Origin: Cordilura impudica
Lineage: Eukaryota > Arthropoda > Insecta > Diptera > Scathophagidae
Length of the DNA: 64,000 nt
Direction: 5' to 3'
Assembly (NCBI GenBank): GCA_963682025.1
Contig: OY821519.1
Location: 253,010,116-253,074,115 of the forward strand
Shown: positions 33,560 through 44,619 of the stretch, piece by piece
How positions within the stretch are numbered: the first letter of the stretch is position 1
Layout of the letters: every line of letters begins with the position of its first letter
The notes under the pieces: generated by a model
What the model was told of the DNA's origin: nothing
What the model saw: the letters and a program-made list of their open reading frames with translations, nothing else
Databases searched by the model: none
Made by a program: the position numbers and the translations under genes

Positions 33560-36545
33560 TTACTTGCATAAATAACTTTCTGAAAAAAACTTTTTCCTGA
33601 AAATGGAGTTCGCCTTAAAAAGGCACTTTTTCTTAAAACAAGTAAATTTTCTTTAAAAAAGTAACTTTTATGAAAAAAAATTTTTTTAAAAATACCTTTT
33701 GCTTAAAAAAAACATTTCTTAAAAAAATTATCTTATCTTAATATAGTTAATTTTCTGAAAAAAGTAAGGTTCCTTAAAAAAGTAGTATATTTAAAAATTT
33801 TAATTTTATTAAAGGTACCCCACCATCTTAAAAATTACCCTTTTTTTTTTTAAGTGTTTATTTCAAGAAAATTCGTGTATGTATTTAGAACTATAAATAA
33901 ACAAATAGTAACTATAAATTATTATTATACATAGTCCCATAATCGGGCTCTCAAGTATACTAATTCTATCTGAAGTTTTAAATATATTTTTTATATACAT
34001 AAGATTTATTTTATATACATAAGTATAATGTAACAAAAAAAATTTCAAAAAAAGTCACTTCTATATTTATGTGATAAAAGGTTCAGTCAAGGGGTAAAAG
34101 TAGGAAGGGGAGATTTTAGTTAAGCCACCAAAATTTTTTTTTATTTATGTTTGGAAAAATGTTTTTATCACCTGAATAAATACTTGTATCATGATTTGAT
34201 TGCAATAGATAGCTTTTTTATTGGCTCTTCTATATATATGGTAAAATATAGGTATGCCTATTTCATTTTGGATAAATCCATTAATGTCGAGGTATACAAA
34301 AGCTTCAGGTGGTACATATCCACTCTGGAGGGTTTTTTGTATGTATCTTTCGTCACTGTAATATGGTGACATAATTAAATTATTTTCATAGCATACAGAG
34401 CTCTTTGCAATATAATTTCTAATTATATGAATAATAAAATTATCTATTCTACTTATTTTTGCTGCATTGTATAATTTTTGATTTGATATGTATTTTACAT
34501 AATCGCTATTTGGAGATCTATACAGGGATGCACATCCCTCTTAAAAATTACCTTTTCTTAAAAAAATCGTTTCTTAAAAAAATGACCTTTCTTAAAAACG
34601 TACCTTTTCTTATAAAGTAAATTCTCTTAAAAAGTACGTTTAAAAAAGTACATAGAAAAAAAATACGTTATCTTAAAAAAGTACCTTTTCTAAAAAAGTA
34701 TTTTTTCTTAACATGGTACATTTTTTTCAAATGGTACCATTTCTTAAAAAAGTATTATTTCTAACAAAAACTACCTTTTATTTGAAAAGGTATATTTTCC
34801 AAAAAAATTATCTCTTCTTAAAAAATGTCCTTTTAATACAAAAGTACCTGCCCCAAAAAAGTAACTTTCTCTAAGCAGTTCCTTTTCCTAAAAAAGTACA
34901 TTTAAAGTACATTTGATATATTTTCTGCTCAAAGTATTTTAATTTTTTTAAAGTACTTTTTCTAAAAAAAGTACATTTTCTTAATAGAAGTAACTATTCT
35001 TAAAAAAGTTCCTTTTCGTAAAAAATTATCTTTTCTTAAATAATACCTTTACTAAAATAAGACCCATTTTAACAGCCCATAAAATTTCACCCGTTCTTCA
35101 AAAAGTATCTTTTCGTAAAAAAGTATATTTTCTTAAAAAATACCTTTTCTAAAAAGTACCTTTTCTTAAACAGTGCCATTCCTTAAAAAAGTATCTTTTC
35201 TTAAAAAAACACCTTTTCTTAAAAAAGTCCTTTTTCTTAAAAAAGTGTTCTTCTTAAGAAAATACCTTTTCTTAAAAAATTTAAGTTTCTTAAAAGATAA
35301 TTATTTCTTTTAAAACTTTCCTTTCTTCATATATTACCTTTCTTAAAAAGTACTTTTTCTTAATAAAATAAATTTTTCATAAAACAATACGTTTTCTTAA
35401 AAATACCTTTTCTGAAAAACAACAAGCTTTTTTTACAAACGTACCTTTTCTTAAAAAAAATGCCTTTCCTTAAAAAATTACATTTTCTGAAACGGTTTTC
35501 TTTAAAAGTACTGTTTTTGAAGAAGTAATTTTTCTTAAAACAGTACCTTCTTAAAAAAAACATATTTCATGAGAAACTTAAATTTTCTTAATATATAACA
35601 TTTTTTTAATATGTTCATTTTTTTTAAAAAGTTCAGTTGATGAAATTAGGACTTTTTGAAAAAAAGTTGTCTTTTTTAAAAAAGAAAATTTTCCTGAAAA
35701 AGTACCTTTTCTTAAAATTTTACCTTTTCTTGCAAAAGTATTTCTTCTTAGAAAGGTACCTTTTCATTATAAAGCTACAAATTCTTAAAATGTGAGTCCT
35801 TAAAAAGGTAAAAAGTAAAAAATGTCGTTTATAAAATAAATAGAAAGTACATTTTCTTAAAACGTACCTTTTCTTGAAAAATTTAACTTGTTGTTTTCTT
35901 AATAAATTCGAAATTTACATGTTCCTAAAAAAGTACCTTTCTTGACAAAGGACGTTTTCTGAAAAAATGGCCTTTTCTTGTAAAAGTAAATTTTCTTAAA
36001 AGCATGTTGCCTATATAAGGTACCTTTTCTTAAAAAAGTACTTAAAAATTACATTTTCTTAAAACTGTATGTTTTCTTGAAAAATTAAATTTTTTTTAAA
36101 AAGGTACATTTTCTTAAAAAATGCATTTTTTTAGAAATGTACATTTTCCTAACAAGAGTACCTTTCTTAAAATTAACCTTTTTTTAAAAAACTACAAATT
36201 CTTAAAAAGTATATTTCCTTAAAAGCAAACCTTTTCTTGAAAAATATAACATCTTTCGAAAAAGGTACCTCTTCCTAAAAAATGTGTTTTTTTAAAATAA
36301 ATTTTCTTAAAAAATTATCTTTTCTTAAAGAAGTACATATTTTTTAAAGTATCTTTTCTTAAAAAACTACATATTATATTTTCTTAAAAATATAAATTTT
36401 TTCTTCATAACAGCTTCCTCCTCTCAAAAAATTACCTTTTCTTCAAAATTTTCTTTATCTCAAAAAAGTACCTTTACCCAAAAAAGTTCCTTTTTCCAAA
36501 GAATTACCTCCCCTAAAAAAATGGTTCTTAAAAAATTATTTTTTG
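33560..36545. repeat. GTAC minisatellite B, ~18-bp unit AAAAAAGTACCTTTTCTT
   Basis: About 3 kb of degenerate units in which A-runs, GTACC and TTTTCTT alternate. A stretch at about 33850-34535 lacks the unit and holds a coding-like remnant on the minus strand. Open frames in the array, such as 35360-35563, are repeat translations. Confidence 0.85.
34145..34540 (-). pseudogene. Coding-like remnant, probably from a transposable element
   Basis: The minus-strand frame stays open for about 130 codons, from the array edge near 34540 to a stop at 34145. It has protein-like composition: 'GCASLYRSPNSDYVKYI', 'LYNAAKISRIDNFIIHIIRN', 'YYSDERYIQKTLQSGYVPPE', 'AFVYLDINGFIQNEIGIP'. The first Met is at 34372. 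I do not recognise the family with confidence. The conserved-looking stretches suggest the C-terminal part of a mobile-element protein. It is an island inside minisatellite B. The opposite-strand frame 34151-34369 is its shadow. Confidence 0.4.
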
Positions 36546-39142
36546 TACAAAATAAATATTTTGGATGCCTCCAAAGCTCAGAAAGTCTTTAGTGACCATA
36601 ATTGTAGACGGTTTGTTAGGTCATCCTTCCCTGCTATGAGTAAACCTCTTCTTATAAGTGCATTTCAGTTTTTGCCAATTTTTTTTTTTTAATTGGAAAT
36701 TCTGTTGTTTTTTGTTTTCATTATTTTCTACATATTTATTATTGTTGATTTTACTTCTTTAAATTAAGAATGAGTGCAGTTGAGTACATTTTTCTTTTAC
36801 ATTTTTAGTTATTCTACCGTGGAAATCATATTTGTAGTTTAGTTGTTGTTTATTTTAGCCATTTTTTGCATGTGGTTTGTATTAAAATGTATTTAGACCA
36901 TGTATGTATATGACTGCTAACCGGATTTTATTTTTTGTTGGCTTTAGTAAACAAACAATGCGAAAAAAAAATCTTTCTCGCACTTGCATTTGCATTCATA
37001 TGTGACTTAGTGGGTGGGGTAGTGTTATTATTGTTGCTCTGATTTTGATATGTTCGATTTGTTTGTTTGCTTTTCGAATACACATTCAAAAACCTTGAAC
37101 TGATTGAAAATTAATGGTTTTTTGTGTAAAAGTTTATTTGAATGTGATTTTTTTGCACTTTTTGGCCCAAAAGAAATGTATTTGAATAAATTACAATCCT
37201 TAGAGTAGGTTTTAAATTTTCAATATTTCATTGAAGTGAAATAAATAGTGGCAAAGGTGAGCATAATAGGTAAGGTTTCAATGGAAAATTTTAAATATTT
37301 TTTTATAGTATATGATAAGCATCTTAAATTGTGGTATAAAGTTTTTCTTGAACATGTTTAAATTGTTCACTTAAGTAAATTTTTTCAAAGAGTATTTTCC
37401 ATCAAAATTATGTTATCATAATAACAAAATATAACAGAAAAATATAAAAAAAATATATATTTTTTTCTTATAAGCAATTACCCTCATGTTTAACAAACAT
37501 TTTTTGTCCTTAATTTTGAACCGTTTTGTATGATGTTTATACTTTCCCCTCATAGCTGCTCAAATATCTGTATGTATGGGTTTGTGTCTTATAATCATTT
37601 GCAAGCAGATCATGGTATTATAGCAAAGTTTGGCTATTCATCATTCTTATTAGTTTGATATACTTCCATTTATTGTATGTATGTGTGTTTGTGTTTGTGT
37701 GTGTGTATGTCTGTATTCACTATTGTTATTATTACCATTATTTTATAACCTTAATGAGTTGTTGAGTTAAAATCTCAATTGTTCGTATTACCAGTGAGAC
37801 AATGAGGTGGCTGGCTGTAAATTCTATTAAGCATGGTTGTAGTTATTTCTTTTTTTTTATTAATACATCTACTCGTATTTTGTGAAATATAAGAATTTTA
37901 CTACATGTATGAGCAGCAGAAAAATATAATGTTTCATCATTATTAAGGTTTTTACGACTTATTTTTTTATATTGTTACTGCTGCTCTTTGTCTTGATGAG
38001 CTTTTTTTCTTTGAGGGAAATACTGAAGAAGAAAAAAAATGCTCAACAAAATTATCTGTACAAATTACCAATGCGTGACTTGTAAAAGTTTGATGGGTGT
38101 GTGTTTTTCTTAACCATTAAAAAAACTCATTATATCAAATAAGTTTAAAAATTATTATGACTTTAATCAAATTTTGTGATTTTAAGTTTAATATTGTTAA
38201 AAGAGAAAATTTCACTTAAAGTTTATGTACATAAGCTTCTCCTGTGCGGGAATTTGTTAACAGTGAAGAGATAAAGTATTCGTCGATTCCATTATTTTTC
38301 ATTAGCCCAAGTCAGTCCATAATTTATACTAGCAGATTCTCTGGATATAGGATGTGACCATATTGTCACTTTGGTCACGATTAAGATATATTGTGTTCGT
38401 TCAAACAAGAAAATATAAAGCAATATTTTTTATTTATTTATATGTTTATCAAATTGAATATGATAATGAACAAAATATTCGACGCAGACCCCAACATCGC
38501 ATTTTGAGCACCTAGTGCGTCCAACAGAAGCGCCGTTTTCGACAGCACAACGTCTTTTTTATCATTGGTGAACCAGATGATCTTTGTGAAGATTTGTGGA
38601 TTTTCTCAAAAATTGTCCTCTAAATTGTGGCAAATCAGAATGAGCTGAGTGGTGTTATTGGTTTGCGCTATGTAGCAAAACTTTGTTCTGTTTTAGTGAG
38701 GACCTATTCATGCTTTTTGGATAAAACGGCTACTTAGTGTTTTAGCCGATTTTTTCCGATTAGACTTTTTATGTTCGATGGTAGCAATCCTGTCGGTCCT
38801 GTGCATATTATATAGCAAGTATGGATATAAATAATTTTATTTTTATGAGTACATAAACAATGTGTATAAAAAAAGATTTAAATTCAAAAATTTAAGACAC
38901 AAAAAATATTGAAAAATGTTTTTAAATATATATACGTACATATTTCTTAACAGGCATTTATATAGTTTTTTGTACACCATGTAAAAGTGTTTTTAGTTCT
39001 TTGCAACGATATAACACTCAATAAAGAATCATCATCAGTTGAAACTTTAAACAAAATATTTTTAAAAATGTTTTCGATTTTTTTCGTTTTTTATGTATTT
39101 AACAAAATAGTAATTTCAGTACCTTTCAAACAATTCACAATT
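36546..39142. other. Gene-free region with a TG microsatellite
   Basis: A (TG)n microsatellite lies at 37676-37718. The stretch 38460-38780 has higher GC and coding-like texture (see findings) but is stop-interrupted and unrecognised. No other element is seen. Confidence 0.45.
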
Positions 39143-39931
39143 TAAAACAAGTAAGAAAATTATAGTCAGTCTAGACCGACCATATGATACCCTATACCAT
39201 GGTTTAGAGACACTATCTTTCGGTCCAACTACTTCGATATAGAAAATAAGCATAAACCAAATTTGAGTGGCATTGTTAATAATTTTTTTTCTGCAAATAT
39301 GAAAAAGTTCATATCGGGTGCTATATTTATATGGGGACTAGGCCCAACAATGGACCGATCCTGACCATGTTTGGTAAAGTATCTTTTATTTTGCAAAAAT
39401 ATATACAAACAAAATTTGAGAAGAATCAGTGCAATATTTTTGTTTTTTAATAGATTTAACTGAAGATCGGGAAGCAGCTCTATATGGGGTCAAAGGGATC
39501 ATTTTGGGACTACTCATTAGTGGATGTAATGAAGGCATACAAACCCAATTTGAGTAAGATCTATATGACAATTTGGATCTTATGGCAATTTATGTCGATT
39601 TCATATGGGTAATTTGTATAGGGGCTAGGTCTGAACATGGACCGATTCTCACCAATTTCAATAGCGTTCATCCCATGGCCGACAAAAGCTTATATACCAA
39701 ATTTCATCAAAATATATTCATATTTGCGACCTGCAGTTTGATTACAAGCTTTACATGGACACACAGACGGACGGACGGACGGACGGACGGACATTGTTAA
39801 ATCAACTCAGAAAGTGATTCTGATTCGATCGGTATAATTAAAGATGGGTCTAGGTCAAATATTTTTGGTTGTTACAAACAGCAGCACAAAGTCATTATAC
39901 CCAAACCACATAGTGGTATAGGGTATAAAAA
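39143..39931 (-). repeat. Full-length family-1 (GTCY)n element
   Basis: It starts (element 3' end) 'taaaacaagtaagaaaatta' and includes the near-palindrome GTCAGTCTAGACCGAC. It has a (GGAC)n block of about six units at 39767-39792. It ends 'cacatagtggtatagggta' plus TAAAA. The open frames 39386-39571 and 39573-39800 are repeat-internal and match frames in the other copies. Confidence 0.82.
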
Positions 39932-39959
39932 CTGGTAATACTTTTTATAGAAAACTATT

Positions 39960-41130
39960 CTATTTATATTGATTTTGTCGATTTTTTTTGCGATTTTATA
40001 TTTTGGCGATTTTTAATTTTGCCGATTTTTGACTTTGGCGATTTTTATTTTTTTTCGATTTTTGATTTGGCGTTTTGTTTTTTGCGATTTTTGTTATTCA
40101 CGCTTTTTCGTTTTGGCAATTTTTGAATAGGCGATTTTTGTTATTCGCGAATTTTGGTTTTGGCGACTTATGAATTTGACGATTTCGCCCATATTTTCCA
40201 CGACTACTCACATTGGTAATTAATGAATTTGTCAAAAGTTTCAAGACTGTCATTTTCTTAGTACTTCATATTTTTTTGTATAGGAAGTGTTACGATAGTA
40301 CGATGCCGCCCATTTTTTTTGGCAACTACGCATATTAAAAACTTCTGAACTCAGACAAAGTCCCAAGGCTTTTTCTATTATAGTACTCGAGTTATATGAT
40401 ATTAAATATTTACTTTACTGTGAGACTCCCAATGGTCCGATCCCGCCCATTTTTGTCCGACTATTCAAATTAATAACTTATGAACTCACACAAATTCCGA
40501 TTTTCGGTTCTGGCAATATTTGTTTTGGGAGATTTTTGTTTTTGGGCGATTTTTGTTTTGGAGATTTTTGACTTTGACGATTTTTATTTCTTTGTGATTT
40601 TTGATTTTGACTAATTTTGTTTTTTTGCTATTTTTGATTTTGGCGATATTTGAAATTGACGATTTTTGTTATTCGCGATTTTCGGTTTTGGCGATTTATG
40701 ATATTTTACATATTTTTCACTTGCCGAAATTTTCAAGACTGCCGTTTTCATGGTACTTAATATTTTTTGTATAGGAGGTACTTCGCCCATTGGTCAGATC
40801 CCGCCCATTTTTGGGCAACTACTCACATTAACAACTTATCAACTCACAAAAAGCCCAAGGCTTTTGAAACTACAGTGCTCCAGATATACGACATAAATTA
40901 TTTACTTTATAAGGGGGTACCACGCCCATTGATCCCATCCCTCCATTTTTTGTCTTACAACTCACATTAATAACCTATGAATTCAGACAATGTCCCAAGC
41001 CTTTCACTGTTATAGTAATCCAGTTATATGATATTGAACCTTTACTTTGTATGTGGGTACCACGCCCACTGATCTGATCCTGTCCATTTTTTCCGCGACT
41101 CTTCAATTAATATATACATGTACATAGTTT
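39960..41130. repeat. Two-level tandem array: ~17-bp GGCGATTTTTG units alternating with ~138-bp units
   Basis: At 39960-40185 and 40495-40715 the unit is of the type TTTTGGCGATTTTTGAT. At 40186-40494 and 40716-41130 longer units of about 136-142 bp share 'gcccattttt', 'gactactcacatta', 'cttatgaactcac', 'gtcccaaggcttt' and 'atatgatatt'. The whole composite is duplicated at 528 bp: 'ttattcgcga' at 40141 and at 40669, both followed by 'ttttcaagactg' and 'ttttgtatagga'. It is less AT-rich than the surroundings. Confidence 0.75.
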
Positions 41131-42401
41131 CAGCGCTCTTGCTGTCTCATTAGTCAAGATATGATATGTTAAAATTAAGTGTTAAAAATTCACTTTATAT
41201 AACAGGTCCCAAGCCCAACTTCAAAAGTTAAAAAAAATATATATCTAGCCTATTGTTCGTTCCGGATAGATAGTTACCTACTGTAGAAATTTCCAGTGGT
41301 GTACCCTCCTATGAACCACAAACAAACAAACAAACTTTACAAGCAAACAAAATTTCATTCTTATATCTAAGATAATCTCTATAAAAAAAAATTTAACATT
41401 ATGAAATTATTTAATTTTTTGTTTTAATATCTGGAAATAAAAAAGAAACTCATTTTCAATAAGTAGTCATGAACTCTAAACGTGATTTCATTTAAAAAGT
41501 GTCAAATTATTTTTGTTTCTGGTAACACTATTTCAGTTAAGGAATGGGTACGGTTTTGAAGATGAAAGAAGGCGTATTTTCATAATTATTTTTTAAGATA
41601 TGAATACATAAAAGTTTACATATTATGAGTATTATTCTCCGAAAAAAAACTCTTGTATACTGAGGAAATTTCCATTCAAATTTCGATACTATACTGAGAT
41701 CATTCATTAACTTAAAAAATTTTCATTCAATTATAGGCAACATTTCATTAAGTTAAATGTCTCGTTAAGATATACCCTAATTATTTTCTATTTGAAACCA
41801 AATTGTATATGGGTTTTAAATACATTTCATTAATAAAAACACAAGACTACCTTGTTTGTTGTTGGCTTTTTGATTGCAATGAATTAACTTCAATTGAGAA
41901 TGTTGGAATGCAACTCTATTTAAATTTTTTTAATGTATGGACTTCGATGTAAATGAGAGCTGTCTGATGGTTTGGCAATGTTCTTAAACGAAATGTAGTC
42001 AAACATAACTATTGCAATTAAACGTAAATCAGATATTTTTAATATACAAGTTAAAAAAAACTAAAGCATACTTTAAGGAGTCCTTGTTTTTTGTAATAAT
42101 AATTTATAAAAGGCGGTCCCACATATTGGTTGATATGCATTATTTAAGGATTACTTGTAATTTATAAAAAGAAATAAATCATCTACAATTGTTGTTCCAC
42201 GGCATGATTTTTTATTTTTTTTTTAAATTATCATATTTTATAATAGTTTCTGAAAAGTGAAAAACTTTGCAATAATTTTCTGATTTGTAGTGACTAATTC
42301 GCAATTGTGTCTTGGCTAACACTGAAATAAAATCACGCATTCTACTATTAGGTGCTTCTCTACAAATTTCATTACTTTTATGAATAAAACTTTTAATTAA
42401 T
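41131..42401. other. Gene-free AT-rich region
   Basis: No recognisable gene or element. 'acaaacaaacaaac' lies at about 41319-41332. Confidence 0.45.
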
Positions 42402-44211
42402 ATTTTATTATTTTTTATAAAAATAAAAAATCTTATTTTCGATCTTTATCAATTTAATGATTGAGTTTGAAATTGTTCAGGCTCAAGATCAAATGTTTTT
42501 ACTTTAAATAAAGTAAAAGCATTAGCACATTTGTTTCAAAAATTGATCTATGTATATTCTGCATGACAGGTTATACAGCTGTTTCGGGAAGAGTCACCAA
42601 CCCTCATCAGTAACCAAAAGCAGTAGATAGTTTGTTTGGTAAAAAGTTAAATTCATATATATTTGCTGAAAACAACCAAATGAGAATTCAAGCAAAAGTT
42701 ATACTATTTAAGCCTCTTCCAATATAACAAACTAAAAATAGAACAACTTTGAAACAAATATGATTGTATACGAGTACACATTGCATACTACAATATACAT
42801 GTTTGTTTTTGTCTTGAAAAAACAAGAAAAACAATTTGTTTTTGCTAAACTTACATTTAGCGTTAACGGCGTGCCCTCCGTATTTTTAATTTTATTATTT
42901 TTTATAAAAATAAAAAATCTTATTTTCGATCTTTATCAATTTAATGATTGAGTTTGAAATTGTTCAGGCTCAAGATCAAATGTTTTTACTTTAAATAAAG
43001 TAAAAGCATTAGCACATTTGTTTCAAAAATTGATCTATGTATATTCTGCATGACAGGTTATACAGCTGTTTCGGGAAGAGTCACCAACCCTCATCAGTAA
43101 CCAAAAGCAGTAGATAGTTTGTTTGGTAAAAAGTTAAATTCATATATATTTGCTGAAAACAACCAAATGAGAATTCAAGCAAAAGTTATACTATTTAAGC
43201 CTCTTCCAATATAACAAACTAAAAATAGAACAACTTTGAAACAAATATGATTGTATACGAGTACACATTGCATACTACAATATACATGTTTGTTTTTGTC
43301 TTGAAAAAACAAGAAAAACAATTTGTTTTTGCTAAACTTACATTTAGCGTTAACGGCGTGCCCTCCGTATTTTTAATTTTATTATTTTTTATAAAAATAA
43401 AAAATCTTATTTTCGATCTTTATCAATTTAATGATTGAGTTTGAAATTGTTCAGGCTCAAGATCAAATGTTTTTACTTTAAATAAAGTAAAAGCATTAGC
43501 ACATTTGTTTCAAAAATTGATCTATGTATATTCTGCATGACAGGTTATACAGCTGTTTCGGGAAGAGTCACCAACCCTCATCAGTAACCAAAAGCAGTAG
43601 ATAGTTTGTTTGGTAAAAAGTTAAATTCATATATATTTGCTGAAAACAACCAAATGAGAATTCAAGCAAAAGTTATACTATTTAAGCCTCTTCCAATATA
43701 ACAAACTAAAAATAGAACAACTTTGAAACAAATATGATTGTATACGAGTACACATTGCATACTACAATATACATGTTTGTTTTTGTCTTGAAAAAACACG
43801 CCGTTAACGCTAAATGTAAGTTTAGCAAAAACAAATTGTTTTTCTTGTTTTTTCAAGACAAAAACAAACATGTATATTGTAGTATGCAATGTGTACTCGT
43901 ATACAATCATATTTGTTTCAAAGTTGTTCTATTTTTAGTTTGTTATATTGGAAGAGGCTTAAATAGTATAACTTTTGCTTGAATTCTCATTTGGTTGTTT
44001 TCAGCAAATATATATGAATTTAACTTTTTACCAAACAAACTATCTACTGCTTTTGGTTACTGATGAGGGTTGGTGACTCTTCCCGAAACAGCTGTATAAC
44101 CTGTCATGCAGAATATACATAGATCAATTTTTGAAACAAATGTGCTAATGCTTTTACTTTATTTAAAGTAAAAACATTTGATCTTGAGCCTGAACAATTT
44201 CAAACTCAATC
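42402..44211. repeat. 487-bp tandem triplication ending in an inverted copy (palindrome)
   Basis: Units at 42402-42888 and 42889-43375 appear identical, and a third (43376-43797) is cut short. An inverted copy follows (43798-44211), running from ACGCCGTTAACG back to 'tttcaaactcaatc'. The third unit and the inverted copy form a palindrome with arms of about 364 bp (43434-43797 and 43847-44210) and a 49-bp spacer. The word CTTTTAATTAATATTT flanks both sides (near 42390 and 44212), which could mark the original insertion site. Open frames repeated here (42760-42951, 43247-43438, 43662-43910, 43734-43982) are the same meaningless frame in each copy. Confidence 0.9.
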
Positions 44212-44619
44212 TTTTAATTAATATTTAATCATATTATAAGATTTAAATTCTCATAGAATTTTCTTTAAACGTAACCAAAATGAAAGTATCTAGTCATATC
44301 TAAGATCGTTGGTTCATTCTCAAAGCCAGGAATGCATAGAAAAAATTCGTTAAAGTCTTAATTTAAATTAAAATTATAAAACACTGGTTGTTTAGAAGTT
44401 AGCAAGTGCATGTATGAACATGGTTAAACGTGCTTCCTTTGGCTATAAAACATTAGAAATTCTTTCTTTGGCCGGATTTTATATTCTTATATTCGCTCTT
44501 ATTTTACTATCTTTTTATAGCAATTACTACATGTTTTGTTTTTAAGTCTGTTGCAAACAAACAACAAATATATTTGTAGATTTTTATGGCCAGCGCTAAA
44601 TGAATAAGGATAAGAAAAG
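44212..44619. other. Gene-free AT-rich region
   Basis: Nothing recognisable. Confidence 0.45.

Noticed and set aside
37260..37285. Splice-donor-like 'aaaggtgagc' and 'aggtaagg' on the + strand
   Set aside because: There is no pyrimidine tract upstream and no coding sequence nearby, so they are treated as chance.
42760..43982. Repeated open frames of 63 and 82 codons
   Set aside because: They are the same frame in each copy of the 487-bp unit or its inverted copy. Identity is explained by recent duplication, and the product has no protein-like motif.
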